Shown piece by piece: positions 27,702 to 36,102 of a stretch of 64,000 nucleotides of DNA; the stretch's first letter is position 1, and every line of letters starts with the position of its first letter. The position numbers and the translations under genes are program-made. Where the stretch lies: the NCBI RefSeq assembly GCF_045862395.1, contig NZ_AP023087.1:1302001-1366000 (forward strand). Reading direction: 5' to 3'. The notes under the pieces are model-generated. The model had not been told where the DNA came from. It worked only from the letters and a program-made list of their open reading frames with translations, and did no database searches. This stretch comes from Marinicellulosiphila megalodicopiae (lineage in GTDB: Bacteria > Pseudomonadota > Gammaproteobacteria > Pseudomonadales > Natronospirillaceae).

Positions 27702-30455
27702 ATGAAGTTTAAGAAGTCTGTGCTAGCAATGGCGATTATTTCAACACAATTGTTGGTAGCGCAATCCGTTTTAGCAGAAGAAGAATTTTCAATTGATGAT
27801 TATTTTAGTGATTACGATGATCTGTATGAGGAAGAACAAACTGGTGAATTAGACAAGCCAAGCGATCAACGCAATGAAGAAGTGATAGCAGAAGAAATAG
27901 AAGATGCAGAAATTGTCGAGCCACAAAATCTAGAACAAAATCTAGAACAAAATCAAGACATACAATATTCACAAGCAACCGATGATGAAATTGAAAACGC
28001 AGAAGAATTAGACGTAACGGGTTATTTTATTCCCGATGAGAAAAAAGAAACCTCACAAATTGCCAATGTATTAAGTTTCGATGACATGGCAAAAACTGGC
28101 GATTCAAGTGCCGGTGATGCCTTAAAGCGTGTCTCTGGTTTGTCACTTGTGGGTGGCAAGTTTATTTATGTGCGCGGGTTAGATGATCGATATTCATCTG
28201 CATTATTAAATGGAGCCGTATTACCTTCACCCGAGCCAAATAAAAAAGTGGCACCAATGGATATATTTCCAACCAACGTGTTAGAAAGTGTACTAGTGCA
28301 AAAAACCTACTCACCTGAATTTCCAGGAGAATTTGCAGGGGGTATTATTCAAATGCGCTCTAAAGCCTTACCTGATTTACCGTTTACAAAAATATCCTTT
28401 GGGGGCGGATTTTTAACCGGCTCTACTTTTGCAAATGGCAGTTATAACCCAGGTGGAAATTATGATTGGTTAGGGTTTGATGATGGCACCCGAGGTATGT
28501 CTGACACTCTTTTAACGGCCATTGAACAAAGTGGAACACGTATTATTTCCACAGGCCCTGATGCCGTTGATAATATAGAAGAAGTCGGCGAGTCATTTTA
28601 TCGAAAATATACACCGTCACAAAATACAAACTTACCGCCAGTTTCATTTAATATAGCCTATGGTAATCGCTGGGATATGGGTCAAAATTCTTATGGTTTA
28701 GTAGGAAGTTCGTCCTATTCGTATTCTGCTAAAAATCGCGAAGAAAAACGCTTTAAGTTTTCAGGTGACGGCGAGCAAACTGGTTTTTATGATTATAATT
28801 ACACAACCGAAGAAGTCAGTTTAAATGCAATGTTAACTGGTGGGGTTGAGATTGGATTTGATCACGCTATTAAATTTACAAGTTTATTTATTCAGGACGC
28901 TCAAGATACCGCTTCGATGAAAGTCGGAAACTGGAGTCAAGATACCGACCCTGAAGATACCCGTGAAGATTATTTTGTGGAGTATATTTCAAGACAGCTA
29001 ATTTCTAATCAAGTGGACGGTAAACATCAGTTTGATTTGTTTGATGCATTTTGGAAATTAAATTATTCCCAAGCCAATCGCGAAGCGCCTAACACCGTTG
29101 CCTATGGTTATGTTGTCGATGAAAACGGTGATAGTTCTTTATACACTAACACTGATGATATTAAACATGCATGGTTTGATATGAAAGATAGCGTTTTGGA
29201 TATTTCATCGGATGTGGAGCATCATATTTATAAAGGGCAGTTAGAGGGTTCAGTGAAAGCTGGTGTGGGGTTGTTATATAAATCTCGATATTCAGATGCA
29301 CGTCGTTTTCGCTTTGAGCAGCAGGTACCAGGTTCAATCAATATTACTAACGTGACACCTGAAGAAATTTTAATTGATGAAAATATTCACGGATCGAACT
29401 CAACGGGATATTTATTAAATGAAACAACGACACCTACTGATAATTACACTGGGGATAAATTTGTATTTTCTGGCTATACACAGTTAGATTATCCTTTTGA
29501 TGAAACTATGCGAGGTACGGCAGGCGTTAGAGTTGAAAGTGTGAATCAATCGGTTATTACAAGAGATATTTTTAATTCCAATGCAGACATCAAAGGTACC
29601 TTTGAACAAATTGATATTTTACCTGTAATGACAGGCACGTATATTTTTTCAGATGCACAACAAATGCGCTTTGCATATAGTCGTACAGTAGCAAGACCTG
29701 ATTTTAGGGAAATGTCCAGTGCGCGATATTATGATGTGGAAACAGGCAATCCAGTTGCAGGTAATCCTGATTTATTGCCAACGACAATTGACAGTATTGA
29801 TACCCGTTTTGAATGGTATGGAAAAAATGATCGAGAATTTACCTTTGGTGCCTTTTTTAAATCCTTTGAAAATCACATTGAAAAAAGTGTAAGAGCGGGC
29901 TCTGAAGGTCTAGTCACTTACATGAATTTATCAAGAGCAAATAATTTTGGTTTTGAAATTGAAGTAAAAAATGATTTAGGTTTAGCAAAGAGTCGACTAT
30001 CTGATTTTTATGTGTCCAGTAATTTAACTTATATTAACTCAACACTTTCATTAACCGATGAAGAAAAAGGTGTGATGACTAATAACAAAAGACCGATGCA
30101 AGGTCAGTCGGATTGGCTAGCTAATATTCAAATGGGTTATGACAATATAAATACAGGCACACAGGGTACATTGGTATATAACTACACAGGCAAGCGTGTA
30201 GATGAAGCCGGTCGTGACGGTTATGAAGATGTGTATGAAGATGGACGGGGTACGTTGGATTTTATTTATAAGCAAAATATTCCAGGTCAAGTAGGTTTGG
30301 CTGTGTCTTTTAAAGCTAAAAATATGTTAAACGGAGCGCATACTTACTCTCAAGGTGGAAATGTTGTGCGTGAATATCAAGAAGGGGCGAAGTTTACGAT
30401 CTCTATTTCTAAAACTTGGGAAGCGTTACCAATTGATATTTGGTCAGATGACTAA
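27702..30455 (+). CDS. TonB-dependent outer-membrane receptor
   Basis: The 917-residue protein has a signal peptide ending at SVLA-E. An unusual acidic segment of about 75 residues follows, with the short repeat NLEQ. A TonB-box-like stretch (EELDVTGYF) near residue 103 comes next, then the plug domain: GDALKRVSGLSLVGGKFIYV, VRGLDDRYSSALLNG and GEFAGGIIQM. The remaining 650 residues form the beta-barrel and end near an aromatic C terminus. It imports a ligand using TonB. The ligand is unknown, but the neighbours and Pho boxes argue for a phosphorus-containing compound taken up during phosphate limitation. No Pho box is seen directly before this gene. Confidence 0.92.
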   Translation: MKFKKSVLAMAIISTQLLVAQSVLAEEEFSIDDYFSDYDDLYEEEQTGELDKPSDQRNEEVIAEEIEDAEIVEPQNLEQNLEQNQDIQYSQATDDEIENAEELDVTGYFIPDEKKETSQIANVLSFDDMAKTGDSSAGDALKRVSGLSLVGGKFIYVRGLDDRYSSALLNGAVLPSPEPNKKVAPMDIFPTNVLESVLVQKTYSPEFPGEFAGGIIQMRSKALPDLPFTKISFGGGFLTGSTFANGSYNPGGNYDWLGFDDGTRGMSDTLLTAIEQSGTRIISTGPDAVDNIEEVGESFYRKYTPSQNTNLPPVSFNIAYGNRWDMGQNSYGLVGSSSYSYSAKNREEKRFKFSGDGEQTGFYDYNYTTEEVSLNAMLTGGVEIGFDHAIKFTSLFIQDAQDTASMKVGNWSQDTDPEDTREDYFVEYISRQLISNQVDGKHQFDLFDAFWKLNYSQANREAPNTVAYGYVVDENGDSSLYTNTDDIKHAWFDMKDSVLDISSDVEHHIYKGQLEGSVKAGVGLLYKSRYSDARRFRFEQQVPGSINITNVTPEEILIDENIHGSNSTGYLLNETTTPTDNYTGDKFVFSGYTQLDYPFDETMRGTAGVRVESVNQSVITRDIFNSNADIKGTFEQIDILPVMTGTYIFSDAQQMRFAYSRTVARPDFREMSSARYYDVETGNPVAGNPDLLPTTIDSIDTRFEWYGKNDREFTFGAFFKSFENHIEKSVRAGSEGLVTYMNLSRANNFGFEIEVKNDLGLAKSRLSDFYVSSNLTYINSTLSLTDEEKGVMTNNKRPMQGQSDWLANIQMGYDNINTGTQGTLVYNYTGKRVDEAGRDGYEDVYEDGRGTLDFIYKQNIPGQVGLAVSFKAKNMLNGAHTYSQGGNVVREYQEGAKFTISISKTWEALPIDIWSDD

Positions 30456-30466
30456 GTTTTTGTTTC

Positions 30467-30508
30467 AATTGTTTTAAAGGAATTGTTTTAAAGGAATTGT
30501 TTTAAAGG
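30467..30508 (+). repeat. 14-bp tandem repeat, three perfect copies
   Basis: AATTGTTTTAAAGG occurs three times head to tail, followed by two decayed units to about 30535. It lies between the receptor stop and its terminator. Confidence 0.9.
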
Positions 30509-30553
30509 AGTTGTTCTACAGAAATTGTTTTATGTTAATAAGCATAACTAAAG

Positions 30554-30576
30554 AAAGGGGCTTCTGCCCCTTTTTT
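30554..30576 (+). terminator. Terminator after TonB receptor gene
   Basis: AAAGGGGC (30554-30561) pairs with GCCCCTTT (30566-30573) around TTCT and runs into T residues. Confidence 0.88.
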
Positions 30577-30583
30577 AGTTATA

Positions 30584-30617
30584 TTGTCATATAACTGTCA
30601 TGTTTTTTGAATACAAT
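30584..30617 (+). promoter_or_regulatory. Pho box and -10 element for the kinase operon
   Basis: TTGTCAT (30584-30590) and CTGTCAT (30595-30601) are spaced exactly 11 bp, the classic PhoB site. TACAAT (30612-30617) lies 10 bp downstream as the -10. The ATG at 30646 follows. Confidence 0.82.
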
Positions 30618-30698
30618 CCGCGTTTTATTTTAAATGAGATGGGTTATGAAAATTTTCTTTGGTAAGTATCGATTAATTGTTTTTCAATACTTGCTTTT

Positions 30699-32837
30699 GT
30701 GATATTCGACGCTGCAGTATTATTTTTAAATATCAATCAATCCTATAAATTAGCAAATGATGCCCATGCGATACATTTAGCCAATCGTCAAGAATCATTA
30801 TTGCATAAAATGCATGCGGGATTATTGAAAGCTCAAAATGATATTTATACCAATAGTATTGATGCGAATTCGGATTTTGAAGAGTTAGAAATACCCTATC
30901 GACAATTTGATGAAGTAATTGATTCTTTTTATTATGGCGCATCTTTAATAGGGCTAGATCAAGGAAATGATCAATTATTAAACGAGCAAGATTATCGACA
31001 GGCAAATGAGCAAGCATTAATTCAAATGCAATCCATGTGGCAGCAATATCGACATATTATTTCATTGATTGCATATTCCAACTACACAATGGATTTGTCA
31101 AATCCTTACGAGGTGGCACAGCTTAAGTTGAAAATAGAAATGGCATTGCAGATGTCCGATCAATATGTGGGTAAGTTAGCAACGTTATCCACAGAGTTTG
31201 CCAATTCTGTTGAATCCTTTGCAGAGCAAAAAACAAAAGACATGCGTTTGTTACAACAGATATCAATTGTATTATCAATTTTGTTTTTGGTGTTCATTCT
31301 ATTTTATGCAGTTCGTAAAATGAGTAAGTCAGATGAAGTAACTAAAAAAGTCCAAAAAGAATTGGTCTTAATTTTAGATACAGTGGATGATGGTTTATTT
31401 TTGTTAGATGAAGATAATATTATTGGTAATCAATATTCAAAAAATTCTAAAAAAATAATATTTGAGAATAAAGATGAAAATGATTTTGTTGGTCATGATT
31501 TCTTAGAGTTAATCAAGTCGCAAGTCAGTGAGCAAACATTACAAGAAGCTGAATCTTTTTTACATGTTATGTTTTCGCAACATGCTGAGGTGGAGCTGTT
31601 AACTCAATTAAACCCACTGAATAAAATACAAACGCAAATGTATGATGCTAAAACTCAAAATTTTGTCACACGATATTTGAATTTTGATTTTATCCCAGCG
31701 AAAGAAAAAGGGCGTTTGAAGCACTTATTGGTTAAAGTGACTGATATCTCAAAACAAATAGAATTGGAATCAGCATTAAAGAAAATTGATGAAAGTTCGA
31801 ATATGGATTTTCAATTATTATTATCTTTACTTGATTCTAATTCTCAGGATTTATTTGATTTTATTAAAAATATTCAGAATTCATTAACAAAAATAAATTC
31901 GGTATTGCAAAATCAAGACAACGATTCATTTAGTTTAATTCGAAAGTTAAACGAAATATCAGCAATTACGCATAAAGTGAAAGGTGAAGCGACAACGATT
32001 AATTTGCCTGTTTTTGTAGCCCAAATTCATGATTTTGAGCATATTATTGTGACGCTACGAGATCAAAAAAATATTCAAGCTAATGATTTGTTGCCAATTA
32101 CTGTAAAACTAAAACAAACAAGAGAATTCAGTAATAAGGTTTTACAGTTAGTAAAAAGCTTAAATGGTAATGATCGTATTATTCAAAATGAAAATAAAAT
32201 ATCTAAAGTTTCTGCCATTGATAGTGCTATATATCCATTTCATCCATTTGAAAATTTGGCGAGTGTGGTTTCTAAAGATATGGGTAAGTCCTTAAGATTG
32301 GATTTGAATGAGTTTAATAAAAAGGATATTCCTAATTCAATTAAAGAAGATGTGGATCAAATATTAACTCAGCTAATAAGAAATAGTGTGTGTCACGGAA
32401 TCGAGAGTAAATCTTTGCGGTCTGCTTTAGGTAAATCTTTTGAAGGCGTGATTAAAATTACTTCTAAAGTTGAAGGTAATCAATTAATACTGAGCATTAA
32501 AGATGATGGTCAAGGTATTAATGTAATGAAAATTAAAGCCAGAGTATTAAAGTCTAAATTAATGGATGAAAACACTTTAAGCAAAATTTCACATAAAGAA
32601 TTAATACGATATTTATTTAATCCAGGTTTTACCACTGTTGACGCTCAAGATACTACCCATGCAGGTCACGGAATAGGGTTATATAGTGTGAAGCACTTAA
32701 TTAATAATTTGAATGGGAAGCTCTTTTTGAAATTTAAGCCACGCGAATATACAGAATTTAAAATATCTATAAATTTAGATGCTAAAGATAATAAAGAATT
32801 ATCTAATTTTTTTAACATTTCATCGGAGGCAGTATGA
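30699..32837 (+). CDS. CheA-like membrane sensor kinase with PilJ-type sensor (5' frameshift)
   Basis: The open frame gives 712 residues from GTG 30699, but the natural start is probably ATG 30646. From there 18 codons (MKIFFGKYRLIVFQYLLL) run into a TGA at 30700. Adding one T in the run at 30695-30698 would join them to this frame and complete the first membrane helix. A periplasmic PilJ/type IV-like region follows (HAIHLANRQESLLHKM), then a second helix (about 188-208) and a PAS-like region (220-355). An Hpt-like site has THKVKGEA near 428. Last is a CheA-type ATPase (LIRNSVCHGIES, DDGQGINV, GHGIGLYSVKHL). No CheW domain is present. It is driven from a Pho-box promoter and overlaps the CheY gene by four bases. 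Confidence 0.8.
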   Translation: MIFDAAVLFLNINQSYKLANDAHAIHLANRQESLLHKMHAGLLKAQNDIYTNSIDANSDFEELEIPYRQFDEVIDSFYYGASLIGLDQGNDQLLNEQDYRQANEQALIQMQSMWQQYRHIISLIAYSNYTMDLSNPYEVAQLKLKIEMALQMSDQYVGKLATLSTEFANSVESFAEQKTKDMRLLQQISIVLSILFLVFILFYAVRKMSKSDEVTKKVQKELVLILDTVDDGLFLLDEDNIIGNQYSKNSKKIIFENKDENDFVGHDFLELIKSQVSEQTLQEAESFLHVMFSQHAEVELLTQLNPLNKIQTQMYDAKTQNFVTRYLNFDFIPAKEKGRLKHLLVKVTDISKQIELESALKKIDESSNMDFQLLLSLLDSNSQDLFDFIKNIQNSLTKINSVLQNQDNDSFSLIRKLNEISAITHKVKGEATTINLPVFVAQIHDFEHIIVTLRDQKNIQANDLLPITVKLKQTREFSNKVLQLVKSLNGNDRIIQNENKISKVSAIDSAIYPFHPFENLASVVSKDMGKSLRLDLNEFNKKDIPNSIKEDVDQILTQLIRNSVCHGIESKSLRSALGKSFEGVIKITSKVEGNQLILSIKDDGQGINVMKIKARVLKSKLMDENTLSKISHKELIRYLFNPGFTTVDAQDTTHAGHGIGLYSVKHLINNLNGKLFLKFKPREYTEFKISINLDAKDNKELSNFFNISSEAV

Positions 32838-33184
32838 AAATTTTAATTGTGGATGATTCTTTAATTATTCGTAATAAAGTTGAGAGATTTTTAGGAAGTG
32901 AGCACAGTTATGAAATGGCAATTGATGGGGTAGAAGCGCTTGAGTTTTTTAATCAACAATTACCTGATTTTGTCACTATGGATTTAACAATGCCAAATAT
33001 GGAAGGTGTTCAATGTATTGGCGAAATACGTAAAATTAACAGCAGTGTAAAGATTTTAGTGATCTCTGCATTAGATGATAAGTTAACCGCGCTTGAAGCC
33101 ATTAAAAGTGGTGCAAATGGATTTCTAGGAAAGCCTTTTACAGAAAAAGAACTAGCAAATGCGTTAACTGTATTATTTAAATAA
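32834..33184 (+). CDS. CheY-like single-domain response regulator
   Basis: The 116-residue protein is a bare receiver domain. It has the acidic pair in ILIVDDSLI (Asp8, Asp9), phospho-acceptor Asp in FVTMDLTMPN near residue 51, and the conserved Lys in GFLGKPFTE near 100. There is no output domain, so it acts by binding a target, as CheY does at the flagellar motor. It overlaps the kinase stop by ATGA and is followed after nine bases by a CheX-type phosphatase gene, so kinase, receiver and phosphatase form one circuit. Confidence 0.93.
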   Translation: MKILIVDDSLIIRNKVERFLGSEHSYEMAIDGVEALEFFNQQLPDFVTMDLTMPNMEGVQCIGEIRKINSSVKILVISALDDKLTALEAIKSGANGFLGKPFTEKELANALTVLFK

Positions 33185-33193
33185 GAGGCAATA

Positions 33194-33640
33194 ATGAAAC
33201 AACAAGAGATTCAAGTGTTTATAGAGGGTGTTAAACATTATTTTAAAAAAGAATCCAATATTGAGGCAAGTGTAGGTACGCCATACTTGGTTGATTCTAA
33301 AGATTCTCCTGCGTTATCTTATACTGGCATTATCGGTATTTCAGGCGAGCGTAAAGGCTGCGTATATTTTACAGCGCCTTCGGTAATGTTAAGACACTTA
33401 TTAGTGAGTATGGGTGAATCAGTGCAGTCGGATCATTATATTAGTGATTTAACTGGCGAAGTAGCCAATACTATTTCAGGAAACGCAAAAAAATCCTTTG
33501 GCTCACAATTTATGATCAGTGTGCCCATTGTGGTTAAGGGTGTACCCGATCAATTACAGTTACCCAAAGACATTGATGTGTATGTCGTGCCTATGAGTTG
33601 GAAGTCTTATGATGCAAATTTGGTTGTGTGTTTAGAGTAA
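33194..33640 (+). CDS. CheX-like response-regulator phosphatase
   Basis: The 148-residue protein has the CheC/CheX/FliY-type fold. The catalytic ExxN motif is in DLTGEVANTISGNAKKSFG near residues 84-102. CheX removes the phosphate from CheY-type receivers. Its place directly after the CheY gene supports this. It is the last gene of the Pho-box operon and ends at a terminator shared with the convergent cioB gene. Confidence 0.87.
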   Translation: MKQQEIQVFIEGVKHYFKKESNIEASVGTPYLVDSKDSPALSYTGIIGISGERKGCVYFTAPSVMLRHLLVSMGESVQSDHYISDLTGEVANTISGNAKKSFGSQFMISVPIVVKGVPDQLQLPKDIDVYVVPMSWKSYDANLVVCLE

Positions 33641-33651
33641 ACAGTAGGCAA

Positions 33652-33679
33652 AAAAAATCACTCAAAAGAGTGATTTTTT
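33652..33679. terminator. Bidirectional terminator between cheX-like gene and cioB
   Basis: AAAAATCACTC (33653-33663) pairs with GAGTGATTTTT (33668-33678) around AAAA; both sides carry A/T runs. Confidence 0.9.
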
Positions 33680-33686
33680 ATTTATA

Positions 33687-34685
33687 TTAATCGTAATTTA
33701 AATCTGTTGCCTTACCTCTAAATATCCAATATGAAAATAAGGTATAAGCAATTATTAAAGGCAATACTACTGCCACACCATAAAAGATGATACGCAACGA
33801 TTCTATGCTAGAAATACTCTCTGATGCGAGCATTTGTCCTGGTACGACGTATGGAAAATAACTGAAGGCAAAACCGACTGCAACTATTAAATATAAAACG
33901 ATGGTCATTAAAAATGCACTGTAATCATTTTTTATTTTTTTGTTTTCAAGGATTTGTTTAAAGTGGTAATCAATGGTCATGTACATATAAAAAGACGCCA
34001 TTAATAAACCCAACATTAACATTAATCCTGTAAAGCTTAACCAACGTTGTGCGACGTCTTCTTTAAAATATAGATTGGTACTGCTGATAATGATCATGCC
34101 AATAATAAATACGTATCCTGCAAACTTTCCCCATTTAGCTGCTTGTTGTTGTAATTCGCCTTCTGTTTTATACACCAACCATGCACTGCCAATTAACATA
34201 TAAGCGGCACTGACACCTATTGCACTGAGTAATGAAAATACGACACTTTGTATTGTATTTTCAAATCCCATGACATACATACCTAGCATGTAACCTTGCA
34301 TTAACGTAACGACAAGTGAGCCAATTTTAAATACACGGTCCCATCTGTTTTTGTATTGCGTTGGGGCTTTTGCTCTAAAGTCAAAAGCGACACCACGCAT
34401 AATTAAACCAATTAATAAAAACGTAGCGGGTAAATATAAGTGGCCTAAAACCAGTGAGTGTGCATTTGGAAACGCAATTAATAATATGCCGACCGCAAGT
34501 ACTAACCAGGTTTCGTTTGCGTCCCAAAATGGCCCAATGGTGGCAATCATTTTGTCCCGTTGCGGCTCGTTATCCATGGGCATTAAAATACCAACACCCA
34601 AATCATAACCATCTAAAATTGCATAAATAAATATCGATAACGCCATCAGTCCTAAAAAAATGGTAGGTAAATATTGATCAAACAT
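33687..34685 (-). CDS. cioB: Cytochrome bd-type (cyanide-insensitive) quinol oxidase subunit II
   Basis: The 332-residue protein is subunit II of a bd-type oxidase with eight to nine membrane helices and the family start DGYDLGVGILMP near residue 26. WDANETWLVLAVG is also typical. It supports subunit I in reducing oxygen with quinol electrons without pumping protons. It overlaps cioA by eight bases. The name cioB rests on subunit I lacking a long Q-loop; cydB is the alternative name. No CydX-like small frame was recognised before the downstream terminator. Confidence 0.93.
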   Translation of the reverse strand: MFDQYLPTIFLGLMALSIFIYAILDGYDLGVGILMPMDNEPQRDKMIATIGPFWDANETWLVLAVGILLIAFPNAHSLVLGHLYLPATFLLIGLIMRGVAFDFRAKAPTQYKNRWDRVFKIGSLVVTLMQGYMLGMYVMGFENTIQSVVFSLLSAIGVSAAYMLIGSAWLVYKTEGELQQQAAKWGKFAGYVFIIGMIIISSTNLYFKEDVAQRWLSFTGLMLMLGLLMASFYMYMTIDYHFKQILENKKIKNDYSAFLMTIVLYLIVAVGFAFSYFPYVVPGQMLASESISSIESLRIIFYGVAVVLPLIIAYTLFSYWIFRGKATDLNYD

Positions 34686-36021
34686 AATTTGCTCCTAATT
34701 CATCGGGGGTATGATTATCTTTTGCCAGCTGAATTTTTTTACGTGTTAAATAATAAATGGTATGAATATAGGCCACCAATAATAAAGCATAAACTGATAA
34801 ATATAATATTAGTGAAAGTCCAACATGAGAAGCAGGTTGGTCAGTTACCGCTTCAGCGGTAGTTAAAATACCTTGAACTAAGTAGGGCTGTCTGCCAATT
34901 TCTGTGACATACCAGCCTGCCAAGCTTGCGATCCAACCTGAAAAAGTCATAAGCGTGAATAATCTTAATGAAAAGGTTGGGAATGCTTTTTTTCTTACTA
35001 GATAAAATACACCTATAAGTGCACTTAAAAGCATAAGTCCGCCCATGGCTAACATGATTCGAAAACCAAAAAACAACGGCTTAACAGGTGGGTGTTGTTC
35101 AAAATCATTTAGACCTTGAACTACGCCTTTTACATCATGTTTTAAAACCAAGCTGCCTGCATTAGGAATAGCAATTTCAAACTTATTTGATCGTGTTTGT
35201 TCATCTGGAATAGTAAACAGTACAAAAGGAATATGGCTGTCTGTTTCCCATATAGCTTCCATGGCGGCGATTTTTTGTGGTTGGTGTTCTAAAGTGTTTA
35301 AGCCGTGCATGTCACCGACAATAAATTGTAAAACAATCAGCACTGCTGAAAAACTTAATGATGTTTTTAAAGATTGTTTCGCATCGTCTTGATTTTTATA
35401 TTTCAATAAACGATACGCACTGATTCCAATCACAAGAAAACAAGCGGTTAAACCTGAAGCAATAAGAGTGTGAGTTAAACGATATGGCATGGAAGGATTA
35501 AATATAATTTCAAACCAACTGGTTGCATGTGCCACGCCGTCGATCATTTCAAACCCTGCTGGTGTGTGCATCCAAGAATTAAGGGCGATGATCCAAAACG
35601 CCGAAAGGGTAGTACCAAATGCCACTAAAAAAGAGGCAAGTGTATGTAGCCAACTCGGCACACGTTTCATACCAAATAACATGATACCTAAAAACGTCGC
35701 CTCTAAGAAAAACGCAGTTAATACTTCGTAACCTAAAAGCGGCCCTGCGATATTACCGACTTTTTCCATAAACCCTGGCCAGTTAGTACCAAACTGAAAC
35801 GACATGGTAATGCCAGTTACGACACCAAGGGCAAAAGACAGGGCAAAAATTTTGACCCAAAATTGATAGATGTCCATCCAAATTTGTTTCCCTGAAAGGT
35901 TAAAACGTAATTTGAAATAAAATAACATCCAGCCAAGGGCGATGTTAATCATGGGAAATAAAATATGGAAGCTAATGTTCGCTGCAAATTGAATACGAGA
36001 AAGCATCAATGTTTCTAACAT
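34678..36021 (-). CDS. cioA: Cytochrome bd-type (cyanide-insensitive) quinol oxidase subunit I
   Basis: Subunit I holds hemes b558, b595 and d and the quinol site. Visible signs are the first heme ligand region RIQFAANISFHILFP, the His of YRLTHTLIASGL, and GRQPYLVQGILTTAEAV near the heme b558 Met. At about 447 residues it is shorter than E. coli CydA, and the Q-loop region is short, as in the CIO branch. The frame extends to a GTG at 36030. I choose the ATG at 36021 because AACAGG lies eight bases before it. A GbsR/MarR-type regulator gene and a 12-bp inverted repeat lie just upstream. Confidence 0.94.
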   Translation of the reverse strand: MLETLMLSRIQFAANISFHILFPMINIALGWMLFYFKLRFNLSGKQIWMDIYQFWVKIFALSFALGVVTGITMSFQFGTNWPGFMEKVGNIAGPLLGYEVLTAFFLEATFLGIMLFGMKRVPSWLHTLASFLVAFGTTLSAFWIIALNSWMHTPAGFEMIDGVAHATSWFEIIFNPSMPYRLTHTLIASGLTACFLVIGISAYRLLKYKNQDDAKQSLKTSLSFSAVLIVLQFIVGDMHGLNTLEHQPQKIAAMEAIWETDSHIPFVLFTIPDEQTRSNKFEIAIPNAGSLVLKHDVKGVVQGLNDFEQHPPVKPLFFGFRIMLAMGGLMLLSALIGVFYLVRKKAFPTFSLRLFTLMTFSGWIASLAGWYVTEIGRQPYLVQGILTTAEAVTDQPASHVGLSLILYLSVYALLLVAYIHTIYYLTRKKIQLAKDNHTPDELGANYV

Positions 36022-36050
36022 GTTGTGCACCTGTTTATAAAAAAATTTTC

Positions 36051-36089
36051 TAACGATTCAAAATTTGAGGAAATAACTTTGAATCGTTA
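36051..36089. promoter_or_regulatory. 12-bp inverted repeat upstream of cioA
   Basis: TAACGATTCAAA (36051-36062) and TTTGAATCGTTA (36078-36089) are perfect inverted copies with a 15-bp spacer, placed between the regulator gene's stop and cioA. It could be an operator for the regulator. On the minus strand a T-rich stretch follows, so a terminator for the regulator gene is the alternative. Confidence 0.6.
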
Positions 36090-36102
36090 CAGAATGTTTC
36101 TA

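Noticed and set aside
31184..31193. DnaA-box-like TTATCCACA (also near 42855, 52676 and 63966)
   Set aside because: Single scattered copies, mostly inside genes and not clustered as an origin would be.
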